Source: an uncultured Prevotella sp. | Lineage (GTDB): Bacteria > Bacteroidota > Bacteroidia > Bacteroidales > Bacteroidaceae | Direction of reading: 5' to 3' | NCBI GenBank assembly: GCA_905233165.1 | Contig: CAJODL010000003.1 | Location: forward strand, 1 to 64,000 | Length of the DNA: 64,000 nucleotides | Shown here: positions 36,562 through 46,802 of the stretch, piece after piece | Position numbering within the stretch: the first letter of the stretch is position 1 | Layout of the letters: every line of letters starts with the position of its first letter | Made by a program: the position numbers and the translations under genes | Notes under the pieces: model-generated | Told to the model about the DNA's origin: nothing | The model's input: the letters and a program-made list of their open reading frames with translations, nothing else | Databases searched by the model: none

Positions 36562-37863
36562 ATGGAACAACATATAGCAATAGTAGGACTGAATGCCAGC
36601 GGAAAGACACAGCTGGTGGAGAAATATCTTCGTGAGAATCCCTCACGATATGTCAGATATATCACTTTTCGCGATACCTATGGTGGTGATAATGACCGCA
36701 CATATTACTTGCAGCAGAGATGGAATCAGATGGAGATAGACCCCGAGACTCCTACTGTAGAACAACTGTTGGAGAAAGCCTATAAAGCAGGGAATAGCGG
36801 AGCAGAAGACGGAAAGACCTTTAAGGAACACCTTTATGACATCTTCAACCTGCGCTATCTGTTGGACAAATACATCATACTGCTATCGTCAGGCGAACTG
36901 AGGAAATTCGTTCTTTGCAGAGCCCTCATGGGACGCCCAAAGAAACTCATTATCGACAATCCTTTTATCGGTTTGGATAGCGAAACACGAGAGCAGTTGA
37001 AGGGCGTATTGGCGGATATGGCCCACGAACACGGACTGCAGATAGTGCTAATACTGACGAAAGAAACGGAGGTGCCTGACTTTATAACAGACATCAGACG
37101 AATAGAGAGCAACGACAAAGACATCATATTGGAAGCACACCCCGAGATGGTGAGCGAATTATTGGCAACACAACAGCAATCGGCAATAGGTAAGAGTGAC
37201 GACATAGTAAACCTCAAGAAGGTAAAGATACAATATGGCCCAAGAACCATTCTGAAAGACCTAAATTGGAATATCCGTAGAGGCGAGAAATGGGCTTTAT
37301 CAGGACAGAATGGAGCGGGAAAATCTACATTATTGTCAATCATTTGTTGTGACAATCCACAGTCATACGCCAACGATGTAGCACTCTTTGGTATGCAGCG
37401 GGGACACGGTGAAAGCATTTGGGAGATAAAGAAACACATTGGATATGTCTCACCAGAGATGCATCGCTCATATACGAGAGACCTCCCCGTAATGCGCATC
37501 ATAGCATCAGGACTGAAAGATACCATAGGACTCTATGTGCAGCCAACAGAAGAAGATTATGCCATCTGTCGTAAATGGATGAGGGTTTTCGGCATAGAAA
37601 ACTTGGCTGAGAAATCATTCATAAAACTATCTTCTGGAGAACAAAGATTAGTATTGGTGGTAAGGGCTTTTGTAAAATGTCCAGATCTACTGATTCTCGA
37701 CGAGCCCCTACATGGCTTGGACCAACCAAGAAGCGAAATGGTGAAGAATATCATAGATGAATACTGCAAAGACAAGAGCAAGACATTGATTATGGTGACA
37801 CACTATGAGGATAACTTGCCCAAATGTATAACAGACAGGAAAGTCTTGAAGAGGAACATTTAA
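36562..37863 (+). CDS. Tandem ABC-type ATPase, ModF-like
   Basis: A 433-residue cytosolic protein with two ABC nucleotide-binding domains and no membrane helices. Domain 1 (about 1-205): Walker A GLNASGKT, signature LSSGELRK, and Walker B LIIDNPF, where the catalytic Glu is replaced by Asn. Domain 2 (about 215-430): Walker A GQNGAGKST, signature LSSGEQRL, Walker B LLILDEPL, intact. The layout matches the ModF-like ATPases, whose role is unclear. The start is at ATG 36562; earlier codons are array sequence. Confidence 0.83.
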   Translation: MEQHIAIVGLNASGKTQLVEKYLRENPSRYVRYITFRDTYGGDNDRTYYLQQRWNQMEIDPETPTVEQLLEKAYKAGNSGAEDGKTFKEHLYDIFNLRYLLDKYIILLSSGELRKFVLCRALMGRPKKLIIDNPFIGLDSETREQLKGVLADMAHEHGLQIVLILTKETEVPDFITDIRRIESNDKDIILEAHPEMVSELLATQQQSAIGKSDDIVNLKKVKIQYGPRTILKDLNWNIRRGEKWALSGQNGAGKSTLLSIICCDNPQSYANDVALFGMQRGHGESIWEIKKHIGYVSPEMHRSYTRDLPVMRIIASGLKDTIGLYVQPTEEDYAICRKWMRVFGIENLAEKSFIKLSSGEQRLVLVVRAFVKCPDLLILDEPLHGLDQPRSEMVKNIIDEYCKDKSKTLIMVTHYEDNLPKCITDRKVLKRNI

Positions 37864-37893
37864 AACCAAAACGAAAACCAAAACGAAAATATT

Positions 37894-39099
37894 ATGAAAA
37901 AGATTTTTATTGCAGCCTTAATGGCATCTGCAGCATTTATGACTGTTCCAGCAGCAGAAGTAGCTGACAGCACAAAGAACGATAGTCTCATCTTTACAAC
38001 CATAAAGGAGATACCTATCACATCCGTAAAGAATCAGGCTCGCTCTGGCACCTGTTGGAACTACTCTACCCTTTCATTCTTTGAGGCTGAGATTCTTAAG
38101 AAGAGCGGCAAGACCTATGACCTCTGCGAGATGTATGTAGCCAATCGCAACTATATGGATAGAGCCATTATGAAGGTTCGCCTGCATGGTGATATGCAGT
38201 TTTCACAAGGCGGCTCTGCATATGATGTGTACTATATTCTGAGCAACTACGGCATTTGTCCAGAAGATGCGATGCCTGCGCCAGGCACAATGTATGGTGA
38301 CACACTGAATAACTTCAATGAATTCTTCAAGGTGATGACACCTTACGTACAGGCTCTCTCTACATCAGATGCAAAAAAATTGTCACCAGCTTGGAAAAAT
38401 GGTTTGCAGGGCATTATTGATGCTTACTTGGGTAAGACACCAGAGAAATTTACCTACGAAGGAAAAGAATATACCCCACAAAGTTTTGCTGCTTCATTGG
38501 GACTTGACTGGAAGGATTATGTCTCTATCACCTCTTATACACATCGTCCCTTCTGGACGGAATTTCCTGTAGAAGTACAGGATAACTGGCGCGGAGGCCT
38601 TTCATGGAACATTCCAATGGATGATATGGCTCGCATCATTGATTATGCTATAGATAACGGATATACCGTAGCATGGGGTGGTGATGTCTCTGACGATGGA
38701 TTCACCCGTGAAGGTTTGGCAATATTAGTAGATACCAAGAAAGTGGCAGACAATGAGGGCTCAGATATGGCAAAATGGCTTAAGCTATCGGCAAAAGAAA
38801 AAAACGACAAACTTAAGAAATTGGGGGCCAATGTACCAGAGAAAACGCCGACTCAAGAGATGCGCCAGGAGCAGTATGACAACTGGGAGTTGACAGATGA
38901 TCACGGAATGCTGATATATGGAAAGGCAAAAGACCAGAACGGACGTGAATACTATTTGGTGAAGAATTCATGGGGCGAAACAGGTGCCTACAAAGGAACA
39001 TGGTATATGTCAAAGAATTTCATCATAGCTAAGACTATGGATTTCCTCATCAACAAAAACGCAGTACCAAAGGATATCCGCAAACAGTGTGGTTTTTAA
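37894..39099 (+). CDS. Exported C1-family peptidase (PepC/bleomycin hydrolase-like)
   Basis: A 401-residue protease with the signal peptide MKKIFIAALMASAAFMTVPAA. Catalytic Cys54 is in NQARSGTCWNYSTLSFFE; the His is in DDHGMLIYG and the Asn in LVKNSWG. This is the bleomycin-hydrolase/aminopeptidase C arrangement, but exported to the periplasm, unlike cytosolic PepC. It probably trims peptides. Hexamer-type repeats (accaaaacg) fill the gap 37864-37893 before the start. Confidence 0.9.
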   Translation: MKKIFIAALMASAAFMTVPAAEVADSTKNDSLIFTTIKEIPITSVKNQARSGTCWNYSTLSFFEAEILKKSGKTYDLCEMYVANRNYMDRAIMKVRLHGDMQFSQGGSAYDVYYILSNYGICPEDAMPAPGTMYGDTLNNFNEFFKVMTPYVQALSTSDAKKLSPAWKNGLQGIIDAYLGKTPEKFTYEGKEYTPQSFAASLGLDWKDYVSITSYTHRPFWTEFPVEVQDNWRGGLSWNIPMDDMARIIDYAIDNGYTVAWGGDVSDDGFTREGLAILVDTKKVADNEGSDMAKWLKLSAKEKNDKLKKLGANVPEKTPTQEMRQEQYDNWELTDDHGMLIYGKAKDQNGREYYLVKNSWGETGAYKGTWYMSKNFIIAKTMDFLINKNAVPKDIRKQCGF

Positions 39100-39100
39100 T

Positions 39101-39121
39101 GTGAAATGTGAAACGTGAAAG
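39101..39121 (+). repeat. Heptamer array providing the BASS start codon
   Basis: Three units: gtgaaat, gtgaaac, gtgaaag. The third unit supplies the GTG start of the downstream transporter gene at 39115. Confidence 0.85.
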
Positions 39122-40065
39122 TAGTAAACTTCATAAACCGTTGGATGGCAGTAATAATACTGCTGGCAGGAGTCTTTTCTATGATATTCCCTGAAGTGGG
39201 GAACATCATCAAGGCATCATGGATAAGTTGGATGCTGGGCATTGTGATGCTAGGCATGGGACTGATGCTGCGATTAGACGATGTACGCATAGTTCTTTCA
39301 CGTCCGCAGGATGTATTAATAGGTAATGTGCTACAGTTCTTCATAATGCCATTGTTAGGTTATCTGCTGACAATTATCTTTCAATTGCCACCAGATTTGG
39401 CAGTTGGAGTAATATTGGTAGGATGTTGCCCCGGAGGAACAGCATCCAATGTGATGACCTATTTGGCAAAAGGCGATTTAGCACTATCGGTAGGAGTAAC
39501 GACCGTCTCCACCCTACTCGCCCCTTTTGTGACGCCAATGCTGGTATGGGCTTTAGCGGGAACAATGGTAGAGGTGGACATTATTACAATGTTTCTCAGC
39601 ATAGTACAGGTAGTAATACTACCCATTGCTATCGGCATCATAATACGACATTATGCATCATCATTTGCTGACAAAGTAGCAGTATATCTGCCAGCAGTAT
39701 CAGTAATAGCAATAGCCTTGATAATAATGGCTGTTGTCGCTGCTAATCAAAATGCCTTACTCACCTCTGGCATCACAATACTCATTGTTGTGATCCTGCA
39801 TAACCTGATGGGATTCCTGTTGGGATATGGTGCAGCAGCATTAGTGGGGTTTTCACGTCCAAAGAAGGTGGCATTAAGTATAGAAGTCGGTATGCAAAAT
39901 AGTGGATTGGCATGTTCACTGGCACACCAGCATTTTGCAGCAATGGCGATGGCAGGAGTGCCTGGAGCAATCTTTAGCGTGTGGCACAATATAGCTGGCG
40001 CTATAATTTGGGGCAGACATAGGGGAGTTAACGAAAACCAAAACAAAAACAAAAGCGGGATTTAA
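39115..40065 (+). CDS. Bile acid:sodium symporter family transporter
   Basis: A 316-residue membrane protein with about 9-10 hydrophobic helices. The BASS signature VGCCPGGTASNVMTYLAKGDLALSVGVTTVSTLLAPFVTP and the SIEVGMQNSGLACSLAHQHF motif (cation-binding cross-over) are intact. The family carries bile acids, or pantoate-like organic anions, with Na+; substrate here is unknown. The start is GTG inside a heptamer array. The C-terminal end NENQNKNKSGI comes from a hexamer repeat. Confidence 0.9.
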   Translation: MKVVNFINRWMAVIILLAGVFSMIFPEVGNIIKASWISWMLGIVMLGMGLMLRLDDVRIVLSRPQDVLIGNVLQFFIMPLLGYLLTIIFQLPPDLAVGVILVGCCPGGTASNVMTYLAKGDLALSVGVTTVSTLLAPFVTPMLVWALAGTMVEVDIITMFLSIVQVVILPIAIGIIIRHYASSFADKVAVYLPAVSVIAIALIIMAVVAANQNALLTSGITILIVVILHNLMGFLLGYGAAALVGFSRPKKVALSIEVGMQNSGLACSLAHQHFAAMAMAGVPGAIFSVWHNIAGAIIWGRHRGVNENQNKNKSGI

Positions 40066-40098
40066 TTAGTTATATTTGGAGGAATAAAATATTTTTAC

Positions 40099-40106
40099 TA
40101 ATTTTG
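40099..40106 (+). promoter_or_regulatory. -7 box of the flavodoxin gene
   Basis: TAATTTTG followed by CA, 31 bp upstream of the flavodoxin ATG. Confidence 0.6.
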
Positions 40107-40136
40107 CAGCCGCATAATTCTCTAATAGAAGACAAG

Positions 40137-40673
40137 ATGAAAAGACTAACATTAATCCTTGCAATACTATTTAGCGCAGGATGCATGCTGACTACATCGG
40201 CAACATATAAGAAAAGTAAGAGCAAAGTCGCTACAGCACCAGAGAAGGCTTTGGTGGTATATTTCTCTGCTACAAACAACACCTCACGTTTGGCAAAGCA
40301 GTTGGCTGAGCAACATCATGCCGACATATATCGTATTACTCCTGCCACAAAATACACCAAGGCAGACCTTGACTGGCACAACAGCAAGAGTCGCTCATCA
40401 GTAGAAATGGCAAACGATAAGGCACGTCCAAATATGAAGGGAAACGTGAAACACATGGAAAAATATAATACCATATATTTGGGTTATCCTATTTGGTGGG
40501 GTGTCGCACCACGCATCATCAACACCTTTATCGATGCTAATCCTGGTCTGAAGGGGAAAACCATAATACCTTTTGCAACATCAGGAAGTAGCACAATAGA
40601 CAAATCGGTAGAAGACCTAAGGGCCACCTACCCTAATCTGACTATAAAAGACGGAATAAAGATAACACATTAA
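40137..40673 (+). CDS. Flavodoxin with N-terminal export signal
   Basis: A 178-residue protein from [24 protein letters not shown]. The start looks like a signal peptide, possibly of lipoprotein type (SAGC), although the lipobox is weak. The flavodoxin fold begins at [21 protein letters not shown] (FMN phosphate loop) and continues with [21 protein letters not shown] and [10 protein letters not shown]. Flavodoxins are normally cytosolic, so a secreted or membrane-bound form is unusual. It may reduce a periplasmic partner. No redox partner gene is adjacent. Confidence 0.8.
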   Translation: MKRLTLILAILFSAGCMLTTSATYKKSKSKVATAPEKALVVYFSATNNTSRLAKQLAEQHHADIYRITPATKYTKADLDWHNSKSRSSVEMANDKARPNMKGNVKHMEKYNTIYLGYPIWWGVAPRIINTFIDANPGLKGKTIIPFATSGSSTIDKSVEDLRATYPNLTIKDGIKITH

Positions 40674-40692
40674 CATAAAAACAGAAAAAATT

Positions 40693-41121
40693 ATGAGTAA
40701 CTTTATTAATGAATTCAAGGAATTCGCAGTAAAAGGAAATGCCATTGATATGGCTGTCGGTGTAATCATTGGCGGTGCATTCGGAGAAATCGTAAACAGT
40801 ATCGTTAACGACATCATCATGCCTCCTATTGGATGGCTCATCGGTGGTGTTAACTTCTCAGACCTGAAGGTTGAACTGCCTAAAGTAGTTCTTGATAGCG
40901 GTATCGAATTGGCTCCTGCTACCATCAACTACGGCAGTTTCGTACAGACAATCATTAACTTCATCATCATTGCTTTGTGTGTATTCTTGATGGTTAAGGG
41001 TATGGCAAATCTGAAAAAATCTAAGAAGGCTGAAGAAGACGCTGCTCCTGCTGCACCAGCAGAACCAAGTAATGAGGAGAAACTGCTGACAGAAATTCGT
41101 GACCTACTGGCTAAAAAGTAA
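40693..41121 (+). CDS. mscL: Large-conductance mechanosensitive channel
   Basis: Releases solutes in hypo-osmotic shock. It has 142 residues: [52 protein letters not shown], two membrane helices, a periplasmic loop and the C-terminal helix [13 protein letters not shown]. It is slightly longer than usual because of an Ala/Glu/Pro linker ([13 protein letters not shown]). Confidence 0.96.
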   Translation: MSNFINEFKEFAVKGNAIDMAVGVIIGGAFGEIVNSIVNDIIMPPIGWLIGGVNFSDLKVELPKVVLDSGIELAPATINYGSFVQTIINFIIIALCVFLMVKGMANLKKSKKAEEDAAPAAPAEPSNEEKLLTEIRDLLAKK

Positions 41122-41156
41122 AGGTTAGAGGTGACAGATTAAAGGTTAAAGACATA
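41122..41156 (+). repeat. Heptamer array between mscL and alaS
   Basis: Five 7-bp units with diverged words: aggttag, aggtgac, agattaa, aggttaa, agacata. It fills the mscL-alaS gap up to 4 bp before the alaS ATG. Confidence 0.7.
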
Positions 41157-41159
41157 CTA

Positions 41160-43775
41160 ATGACAGCAAAAGAAATACGTGAATCTTTCAAAAAATTCTT
41201 TGAAAGTAAGGGACATCTTATAGTGCCCAGTGCACCTATGGTAGTAAAGGATGACCCAACCTTGATGTTCACTAATGCTGGTATGAACCAGTTTAAAGAC
41301 ATTATCTTGGGTAACACTACCCCTAAGAGTCGCAGACAAGCCGACACACAAAAGTGTCTGAGAGTCAGCGGAAAGCATAATGACTTGGAGGAGGTTGGAC
41401 ATGATACCTATCACCATACCATGTTTGAGATGCTTGGCAACTGGAGCTTTGGCGACTACTTCAAGAAGGAAGCTATTACATGGGCATGGGAATATATCGT
41501 TGATGTACTAAAGATAGACCCAGCAGACCTCTATGCTACAGTGTTTGAAGGCTCAAAGGAGGAAGGCTTGGCACGTGATGATGAGGCTGCTGCTATATGG
41601 GCACAGTTCTTACCAGCAGACCATATCATCAATGGTAATAAGCACGACAACTTCTGGGAGATGGGGGACACAGGACCTTGTGGACCATGTTCAGAGTTGC
41701 ATGTAGATTCACGTTCTGCAGAAGAAAAGGCAAAGGTTCCTGGTAAAGATCTCGTAAATAAAGATCACCCACAGGTGATAGAAATATGGAACCTCGTGTT
41801 CATGCAGTTTAACAGAAAAGCCGATGGATCACTGGAAGAACTGCCTGCTAAGGTGATAGATACTGGTATGGGGTTTGAGCGTCTTGTGCGCACTTTGCAA
41901 GGAAAAACTTCCAACTACGACACCGATATTTTCCAGCCACTCATCAAGACGATGGCAGATATGGCAGGATGTAAGTATGGTGAGTCAGAAGAGAAAGATG
42001 TTGCCCTCCGAGTAATCGTAGACCATCTGCGTGCTATAGCCTTCGCTATTGCTGATGGGCAGTTGCCTAGTAACGCAAAAGCAGGATATGTAATAAGGCG
42101 AATCTTGAGACGCGCAGTGAGATATGGATATACCTTCCTCGGTCAAAAGGAGGCATTCATTTACAAACTAGTACCAACCCTCGTAGAGGAAATGGGAGAA
42201 GCCTTCCCAGAATTACCTGCACAACAGAAGCTCATCATGAAGGTGATGCAGGAGGAAGAGAGTGCTTTCCTACGTACTCTGGAGAATGGTATAAAATTGT
42301 TGCAAGGTATCATCAACGAGACAAAGGTAGCCGGAAAGACAGAAATTGCTGGCGACAAGGCTTTCACACTCTTCGACACTTATGGATTCCCTCTCGACCT
42401 CACAGAATTGATATGCCGTGAACAAGGCATGACTGTGGACGAGAAAGAATTCAACAACTGTATGGAGGAACAAAAGAAGCGCGCCAGGAATGCTGCTGAG
42501 GTACACTTGGGTGACTGGGTTGTACTTCAAGATAAGGAATCTAATTTCGTAGGATACGACTACACAGAATACCCTTGCCACATTGTGAAGTATCGTGAGG
42601 TACAACAGAAGAGAGGCACTGCTTATGAGATGATTCTCGACAACACGCCCTTCTACGGAGAAATGGGTGGTGAAATAGGCGATAGTGGCGTACTGGTTTC
42701 CGAAAACGAAGAGATAAAAGTACTTGACACCAAGAAGGAAAATGGTGTTGCAATACACATCGTTAACAAGATACCAGAAAACTGCGAAGCTGAATTCATG
42801 GCTTGTGTAGATACAGACAAACGCCAAGCTATAGAAAGCAATCACACATGTACCCACTTGTTAGACCAAGCATTAAGAGAGGTACTTGGTGAACATGTAG
42901 AACAGAAAGGCTCGCTGGTAACTGACGAATACTTACGCTTTGACTTCTCACACTTTGAGAAGGTTACACCAGAGCAGATACGCGAAGTAGAACACATCGT
43001 CAATGAACGCATTCGTCAGAATCTTCCACTCGAGGAATTCCGCGACACACCAATTGAGGAAGCAAAGCAACTAGGAGCCATAGCACTCTTCGGAGAAAAA
43101 TATGGAGACAAAGTTCGCGTCGTAAAATTCGGTTCTTCTGTAGAATTCTGTGGTGGCTGCCATGCAGCATCAACAGGTCAGATAGGAATGGTACGAATCA
43201 TCAACGAGAGCAGCATTGCTGCTGGCGTACGTCGTATCGAAGCTATCACAGGTAAAGCAGTAGAAGAGTTGATGGATAGGGCTCAGGATTTCCAGAATTC
43301 CCTGAAGACTCTCTTCAACAATGCTCCAAATCTGTTTGAGACTATCTCCAAGGCCATAGCAGAAAACAAGGAACTGCAGGCACAAGTGGACGAATTTAAG
43401 TCACAGCAGGCTGGACAGTATAAGGAGAAACTTATAAATAATGCTCACGAGAAAGACGGCATAAAGATTATGAGTGGTGTGCTGCCTATAGAGGCTCAGA
43501 ATGTGAAAGATATAGCATTCCAGCTTAGACAACAGTTCCCAGAGAAATTGGTTGTCGCAATAGGATGCGCCTCACAGGGTAAGCCAAACCTTACTGTTGC
43601 CATTTCTGACGACTTGGTAAAAGAGGGTAAAAATGCTGGACAGATTGTTCGCGAAGCAGGAAAACTTATACAAGGTGGTGGTGGCGGTCAGCCGCATTTC
43701 GCTACTGCTGGAGGTAAGAATGCAGAAGGTCTTAAGAGCGCAATTGACTTAATCGTTGAGTTAGCTCTGGCATAA
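41160..43775 (+). CDS. alaS: Alanyl-tRNA synthetase
   Basis: Charges tRNA-Ala. It has 871 residues, with the class II catalytic core ([32 protein letters not shown]), the editing domain zinc motif ([16 protein letters not shown] and CGGCHAAST) and the C-terminal DHHA1 domain ending [20 protein letters not shown]. The 3' end overlaps the convergent yigZ gene by 44 bp. Confidence 0.97.
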   Translation: MTAKEIRESFKKFFESKGHLIVPSAPMVVKDDPTLMFTNAGMNQFKDIILGNTTPKSRRQADTQKCLRVSGKHNDLEEVGHDTYHHTMFEMLGNWSFGDYFKKEAITWAWEYIVDVLKIDPADLYATVFEGSKEEGLARDDEAAAIWAQFLPADHIINGNKHDNFWEMGDTGPCGPCSELHVDSRSAEEKAKVPGKDLVNKDHPQVIEIWNLVFMQFNRKADGSLEELPAKVIDTGMGFERLVRTLQGKTSNYDTDIFQPLIKTMADMAGCKYGESEEKDVALRVIVDHLRAIAFAIADGQLPSNAKAGYVIRRILRRAVRYGYTFLGQKEAFIYKLVPTLVEEMGEAFPELPAQQKLIMKVMQEEESAFLRTLENGIKLLQGIINETKVAGKTEIAGDKAFTLFDTYGFPLDLTELICREQGMTVDEKEFNNCMEEQKKRARNAAEVHLGDWVVLQDKESNFVGYDYTEYPCHIVKYREVQQKRGTAYEMILDNTPFYGEMGGEIGDSGVLVSENEEIKVLDTKKENGVAIHIVNKIPENCEAEFMACVDTDKRQAIESNHTCTHLLDQALREVLGEHVEQKGSLVTDEYLRFDFSHFEKVTPEQIREVEHIVNERIRQNLPLEEFRDTPIEEAKQLGAIALFGEKYGDKVRVVKFGSSVEFCGGCHAASTGQIGMVRIINESSIAAGVRRIEAITGKAVEELMDRAQDFQNSLKTLFNNAPNLFETISKAIAENKELQAQVDEFKSQQAGQYKEKLINNAHEKDGIKIMSGVLPIEAQNVKDIAFQLRQQFPEKLVVAIGCASQGKPNLTVAISDDLVKEGKNAGQIVREAGKLIQGGGGGQPHFATAGGKNAEGLKSAIDLIVELALA

Positions 43776-44325
43776 GAGACTTCCGGATAGACAACGTAAT
43801 AGAACATGTAGCCTGAAAATCCTGATTGAGGATGCGAGGCTGCATGTTTTTTATTATCCTCATAACATCATTAAGTTGCTCATATGGAAATTTAAACGTG
43901 AGTTGCTCCTCTACCTGTCGTTCCTCCACCCAACCCTCAATCTTCGCATTTTCTATAGCATCATGGGCAGCTTCACGATAGGCAACAATTAGTCCACCAG
44001 TACCAAGATTAACACCCCCGTAATAACGTATTACGAAGATTACCACATTAGTAAGATTAGCGCTTAGCAAAGCGCCATGAATGGGTTTGCCTGCAGTTGA
44101 AGAGGGTTCGCCATCGTCATTAGCACGAAAAATACTGCCATCGCTACCGAGCCGATAAGCATAGCATACATGGCGTGCATCATAGTATTTCTTTTTGTAA
44201 AACTGCTGTAGTTCCTTCACCTCCTCAGGAGTCTCAACATGATGGGCGAAAGCATAGAATTTGCTTCGCTTCTCCGTATAATAACCTTCGGAAACAGATG
44301 ATATGGTAAGATATGTATCTTCCAT
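43732..44325 (-). CDS. yigZ: YigZ/IMPACT family protein
   Basis: A 197-residue protein with the IMPACT (UPF0029) core: [33 protein letters not shown] and [23 protein letters not shown], followed by the DUF1949 C-terminal domain. Its role is not settled; homologues affect translation or act as peptidase-like regulators. Its 3' end overlaps alaS antisense by 44 bp. It starts 1 bp after the lipid-kinase stop. Confidence 0.93.
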   Translation of the reverse strand: MEDTYLTISSVSEGYYTEKRSKFYAFAHHVETPEEVKELQQFYKKKYYDARHVCYAYRLGSDGSIFRANDDGEPSSTAGKPIHGALLSANLTNVVIFVIRYYGGVNLGTGGLIVAYREAAHDAIENAKIEGWVEERQVEEQLTFKFPYEQLNDVMRIIKNMQPRILNQDFQATCSITLSIRKSLMPELTQRLSQLRS

Positions 44326-45345
44326 CTAAACTTTCTTAAAGATGGATTTCATTGTTGAAACAGGGTGCGTCAAGTCGTCGCGTACAGTTATCAATTCGTT
44401 GAAGAACTCCGAGAATGCAGATTGCATCACATTTGGCCTACGACGGCTTTTATCTGCATGTTCATTGATAATGATACGAATCCCCTTACTCTTTAGTTGC
44501 ACATGTAAATCAGTACCCTCCATAATAGGGTCTCCATCAAAATGTATAACACCAGGCTTGCTTCGTGTTATATGAATATCCTTTGCCTTGAAGGAACGTA
44601 TCTTTGACGATTTATCAAGGGTCTTATTGATAAGATCAAGTCCCACTTGTGGTGCATCAATGATATCAAATGGTTCCATGATAACAACATCAAGTAATCC
44701 GTCAGACATAGAAGCCTTTGGTGCTATATATGCATCATTACCATATTGGGAAGCATTGGCAACAGAAACAAGAAACGCCTTATAAGGTTCTGTCTCATTA
44801 CCATCAAGGGTTATGGAATATGTCTCTGGCTTATATTTTAACCCCTCAACGAGGACGTTTTCTATATATGTCATTGGTCCGCGTTTGCCTGCATCAGCAA
44901 ATTTCTTGGAGATAAAAGCATCAAATCCCATACCACAGGTACAGAAGAATGGGTGGTCATTAATTATTCCATAATCAAGGGCGTGAACAACACCTTCTGC
45001 GATAATCTTCATAGCCCCTTCCATATTGATAGGCAACATCAGATGGCGCGCAAGACCATTGCCTGAACCGCAAGGGATTATGCCTAATGCCGTCTGAGAT
45101 TCCACCAAACCGCGAGCCACCTCATTAACTGTACCATCACCACCTACTGCAACAACGATATCTACGCCTTCATCTGCTTTTTGCTTTGCTATATTGAAAG
45201 CATGACCAGCATATTCCGTAAGAATTATTTCTATCTCGTTCGTCTCCCTACTAATATATTTGTCTACTACTTCAGGTAGCATATCCTTCTTGCCAACACC
45301 TGAAATAGGATTTACGATAAATACTATTTTCTTATTTTCTAGCAT
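44326..45345 (-). CDS. Diacylglycerol/sphingolipid-type lipid kinase
   Basis: A 339-residue member of the DAGK_cat family (YegS/BmrU/sphingosine-kinase superfamily). The nucleotide loop is VAVGGDGTVNEVARGL and PCGSGNGLARHLMLP follows; a conserved Cys-Gly-Met-Gly-Phe-Asp is in the C-terminal half. It phosphorylates a lipid hydroxyl. It is divergent from spt, whose promoter faces it, so a sphingoid-base or ceramide substrate is plausible, by inference. It has its own TAATTTTG box. Confidence 0.87.
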   Translation of the reverse strand: MLENKKIVFIVNPISGVGKKDMLPEVVDKYISRETNEIEIILTEYAGHAFNIAKQKADEGVDIVVAVGGDGTVNEVARGLVESQTALGIIPCGSGNGLARHLMLPINMEGAMKIIAEGVVHALDYGIINDHPFFCTCGMGFDAFISKKFADAGKRGPMTYIENVLVEGLKYKPETYSITLDGNETEPYKAFLVSVANASQYGNDAYIAPKASMSDGLLDVVIMEPFDIIDAPQVGLDLINKTLDKSSKIRSFKAKDIHITRSKPGVIHFDGDPIMEGTDLHVQLKSKGIRIIINEHADKSRRRPNVMQSAFSEFFNELITVRDDLTHPVSTMKSIFKKV

Positions 45346-45379
45346 TGAAATATTTTTGTCCTGACACTTTTTTGCTCTG

Positions 45380-45387
45380 CAAAATTA
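45380..45387 (-). promoter_or_regulatory. -7 box of the lipid kinase gene
   Basis: TAATTTTG followed by CA on the minus strand, 35 bp upstream of the kinase ATG. Confidence 0.6.
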
Positions 45388-45492
45388 ATAAAATGGTCTA
45401 TAAAAGACAGAGAAAACGAGGAGAAACATATATTATTTTGCACAAAAGTAAATTTTCCGTAAAAAAAATTATGTTGTGTCATATATTTTTTG

Positions 45493-45500
45493 TACCTTTG
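45493..45500 (+). promoter_or_regulatory. -7 box of spt
   Basis: TACCTTTG followed by CA after a T-run, 29 bp upstream of the ATG at 45529. Confidence 0.75.
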
Positions 45501-45528
45501 CACACATATATAGTTGTTAACGACAAAA

Positions 45529-46716
45529 ATGGGACAATTACAAAAGAAATTTGAATCATATCGCTTACCACAGCGATTCATGGAAATGGGAGTATATCCA
45601 TATTTCCGTGAGATAACAAGTAAGCAAGGTACTGAGGTTTCTATGGGCGGACATAAAGTATTGATGTTCGGTTCTAACGCATATACAGGCCTCGTTGGTG
45701 ACCAGCGTATTTGTGATGCAGCAAAACAAGCAATAGATCAATATGGCACAGGATGTGCCGGAAGCCGTTTCCTGAATGGCACACTTGACATTCACGTTAA
45801 GTTGGAAAAGGATTTAGCAGAATTTGTTCATAAAGATGAAGCACTTTGCTTCTCTACTGGATTCTCTGTAAATGCAGGTGTTATTGCTGCAGTTGGTGGT
45901 CGTGAAGACTACATTATTTGTGACGACAGAGATCATGCCAGCATCGTTGATGGACGTCGCCTAAGTTTCGCAAAGCAACTTAAGTATAAGCACAACGATA
46001 TGGAGGACCTTGAGAACCTCCTGAAGAAACTTCCATACGAAGCAGTAAAACTGATTGTTGTGGATGGAGTATTCTCTATGGAAGGTGATTTGGCTAAATT
46101 GCCTGAAATAGTAGAACTGAAGAAGAAGTACAACTGCTCTATCATGGTTGACGAGGCACACTCTCTTGGTGTCTTTGGTGATCACGGAAGAGGTGTTTGT
46201 GACCATTTCGGACTTACTGACGAAGTTGACCTTATCATGGGTACTTTCTCTAAGTCTCTTGCTTCTATTGGTGGCTTCATCGCTGGCGACAAGGATACTA
46301 TAAACTATCTGAGACACAACTCTAGAACATACATTTTCTCTGCTTCTAATACTCCAGCTGCTACCGCAGCAGCCCAGAAGGCATTGGATATTCTTAAAGC
46401 AGAACCAGAAATCATTGAAAAGTTGTGGAATGTTACCAACTATGCCCTCAAGCGTTTCAAAGAAGAGGGATTTGAAATTGGTGATACTGAATCTCCTATT
46501 ATACCTCTTTATATCCGTGATGCCGACAAGACATTCCTTATTACTTCTTTGGCATTCAACGCAGGAGTATTCATCAACCCAGTAGTACCTCCAGCATGCG
46601 CTCCACAGGACACACTTGTACGCTATGCTCTAATGGCTACACACACTAAGGAACAGGTTGATCGTTCTGTTGAAATACTGAAGAAGATTTTCACCGAACA
46701 GGGAATCATAAAATAA
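45529..46716 (+). CDS. spt: Serine palmitoyltransferase
   Basis: PLP-dependent alpha-oxoamine synthase that condenses serine with palmitoyl-CoA, the first step of bacterial sphingolipid synthesis. It has 395 residues from MGQLQKKFESYRLPQRF; a TTG 15 bp upstream is less likely. The PLP Lys242 is in GTFSKSLASIGG, the stacking His136 in DRDHASIVD, and Asp208 in MVDEAHS. Its sequence matches Bacteroides SPT as I remember it (YFREI, KVLMFGSNAYTGLVGD, GTGCAGSRFLNGTLD). A 2-amino-3-ketobutyrate CoA ligase is the alternative, but the N-terminus is SPT-like. Confidence 0.88.
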   Translation: MGQLQKKFESYRLPQRFMEMGVYPYFREITSKQGTEVSMGGHKVLMFGSNAYTGLVGDQRICDAAKQAIDQYGTGCAGSRFLNGTLDIHVKLEKDLAEFVHKDEALCFSTGFSVNAGVIAAVGGREDYIICDDRDHASIVDGRRLSFAKQLKYKHNDMEDLENLLKKLPYEAVKLIVVDGVFSMEGDLAKLPEIVELKKKYNCSIMVDEAHSLGVFGDHGRGVCDHFGLTDEVDLIMGTFSKSLASIGGFIAGDKDTINYLRHNSRTYIFSASNTPAATAAAQKALDILKAEPEIIEKLWNVTNYALKRFKEEGFEIGDTESPIIPLYIRDADKTFLITSLAFNAGVFINPVVPPACAPQDTLVRYALMATHTKEQVDRSVEILKKIFTEQGIIK

Positions 46717-46758
46717 GAATACCCACTTTTAGGTATTGCACAATAACGAAAAACATCG

Positions 46759-46802
46759 TACCTTTGCACCCGGGAACCAATGGTTGTCGGGTGTTTTCTT
46801 TT
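46759..46802 (+). promoter_or_regulatory. -7 box directly followed by a terminator hairpin
   Basis: TACCTTTG (46759-46766) is followed at once by CACCCG, a two-tier stem with AACC-AAT-GGTT in its centre, CGGGTG (about 46787-46792) and then TTTTCTTTTT. The hairpin is about 50 bp after the spt stop and probably terminates spt. If the box is a real promoter, the transcript would be only about 35 nt. The rest of 46717-46880 holds no gene. Confidence 0.55.

Noticed and set aside
42270..42857. 195-residue ORF antisense to alaS
   Set aside because: The alaS frame is clearly real here (catalytic and editing domains), and the antisense frame has no recognisable features.
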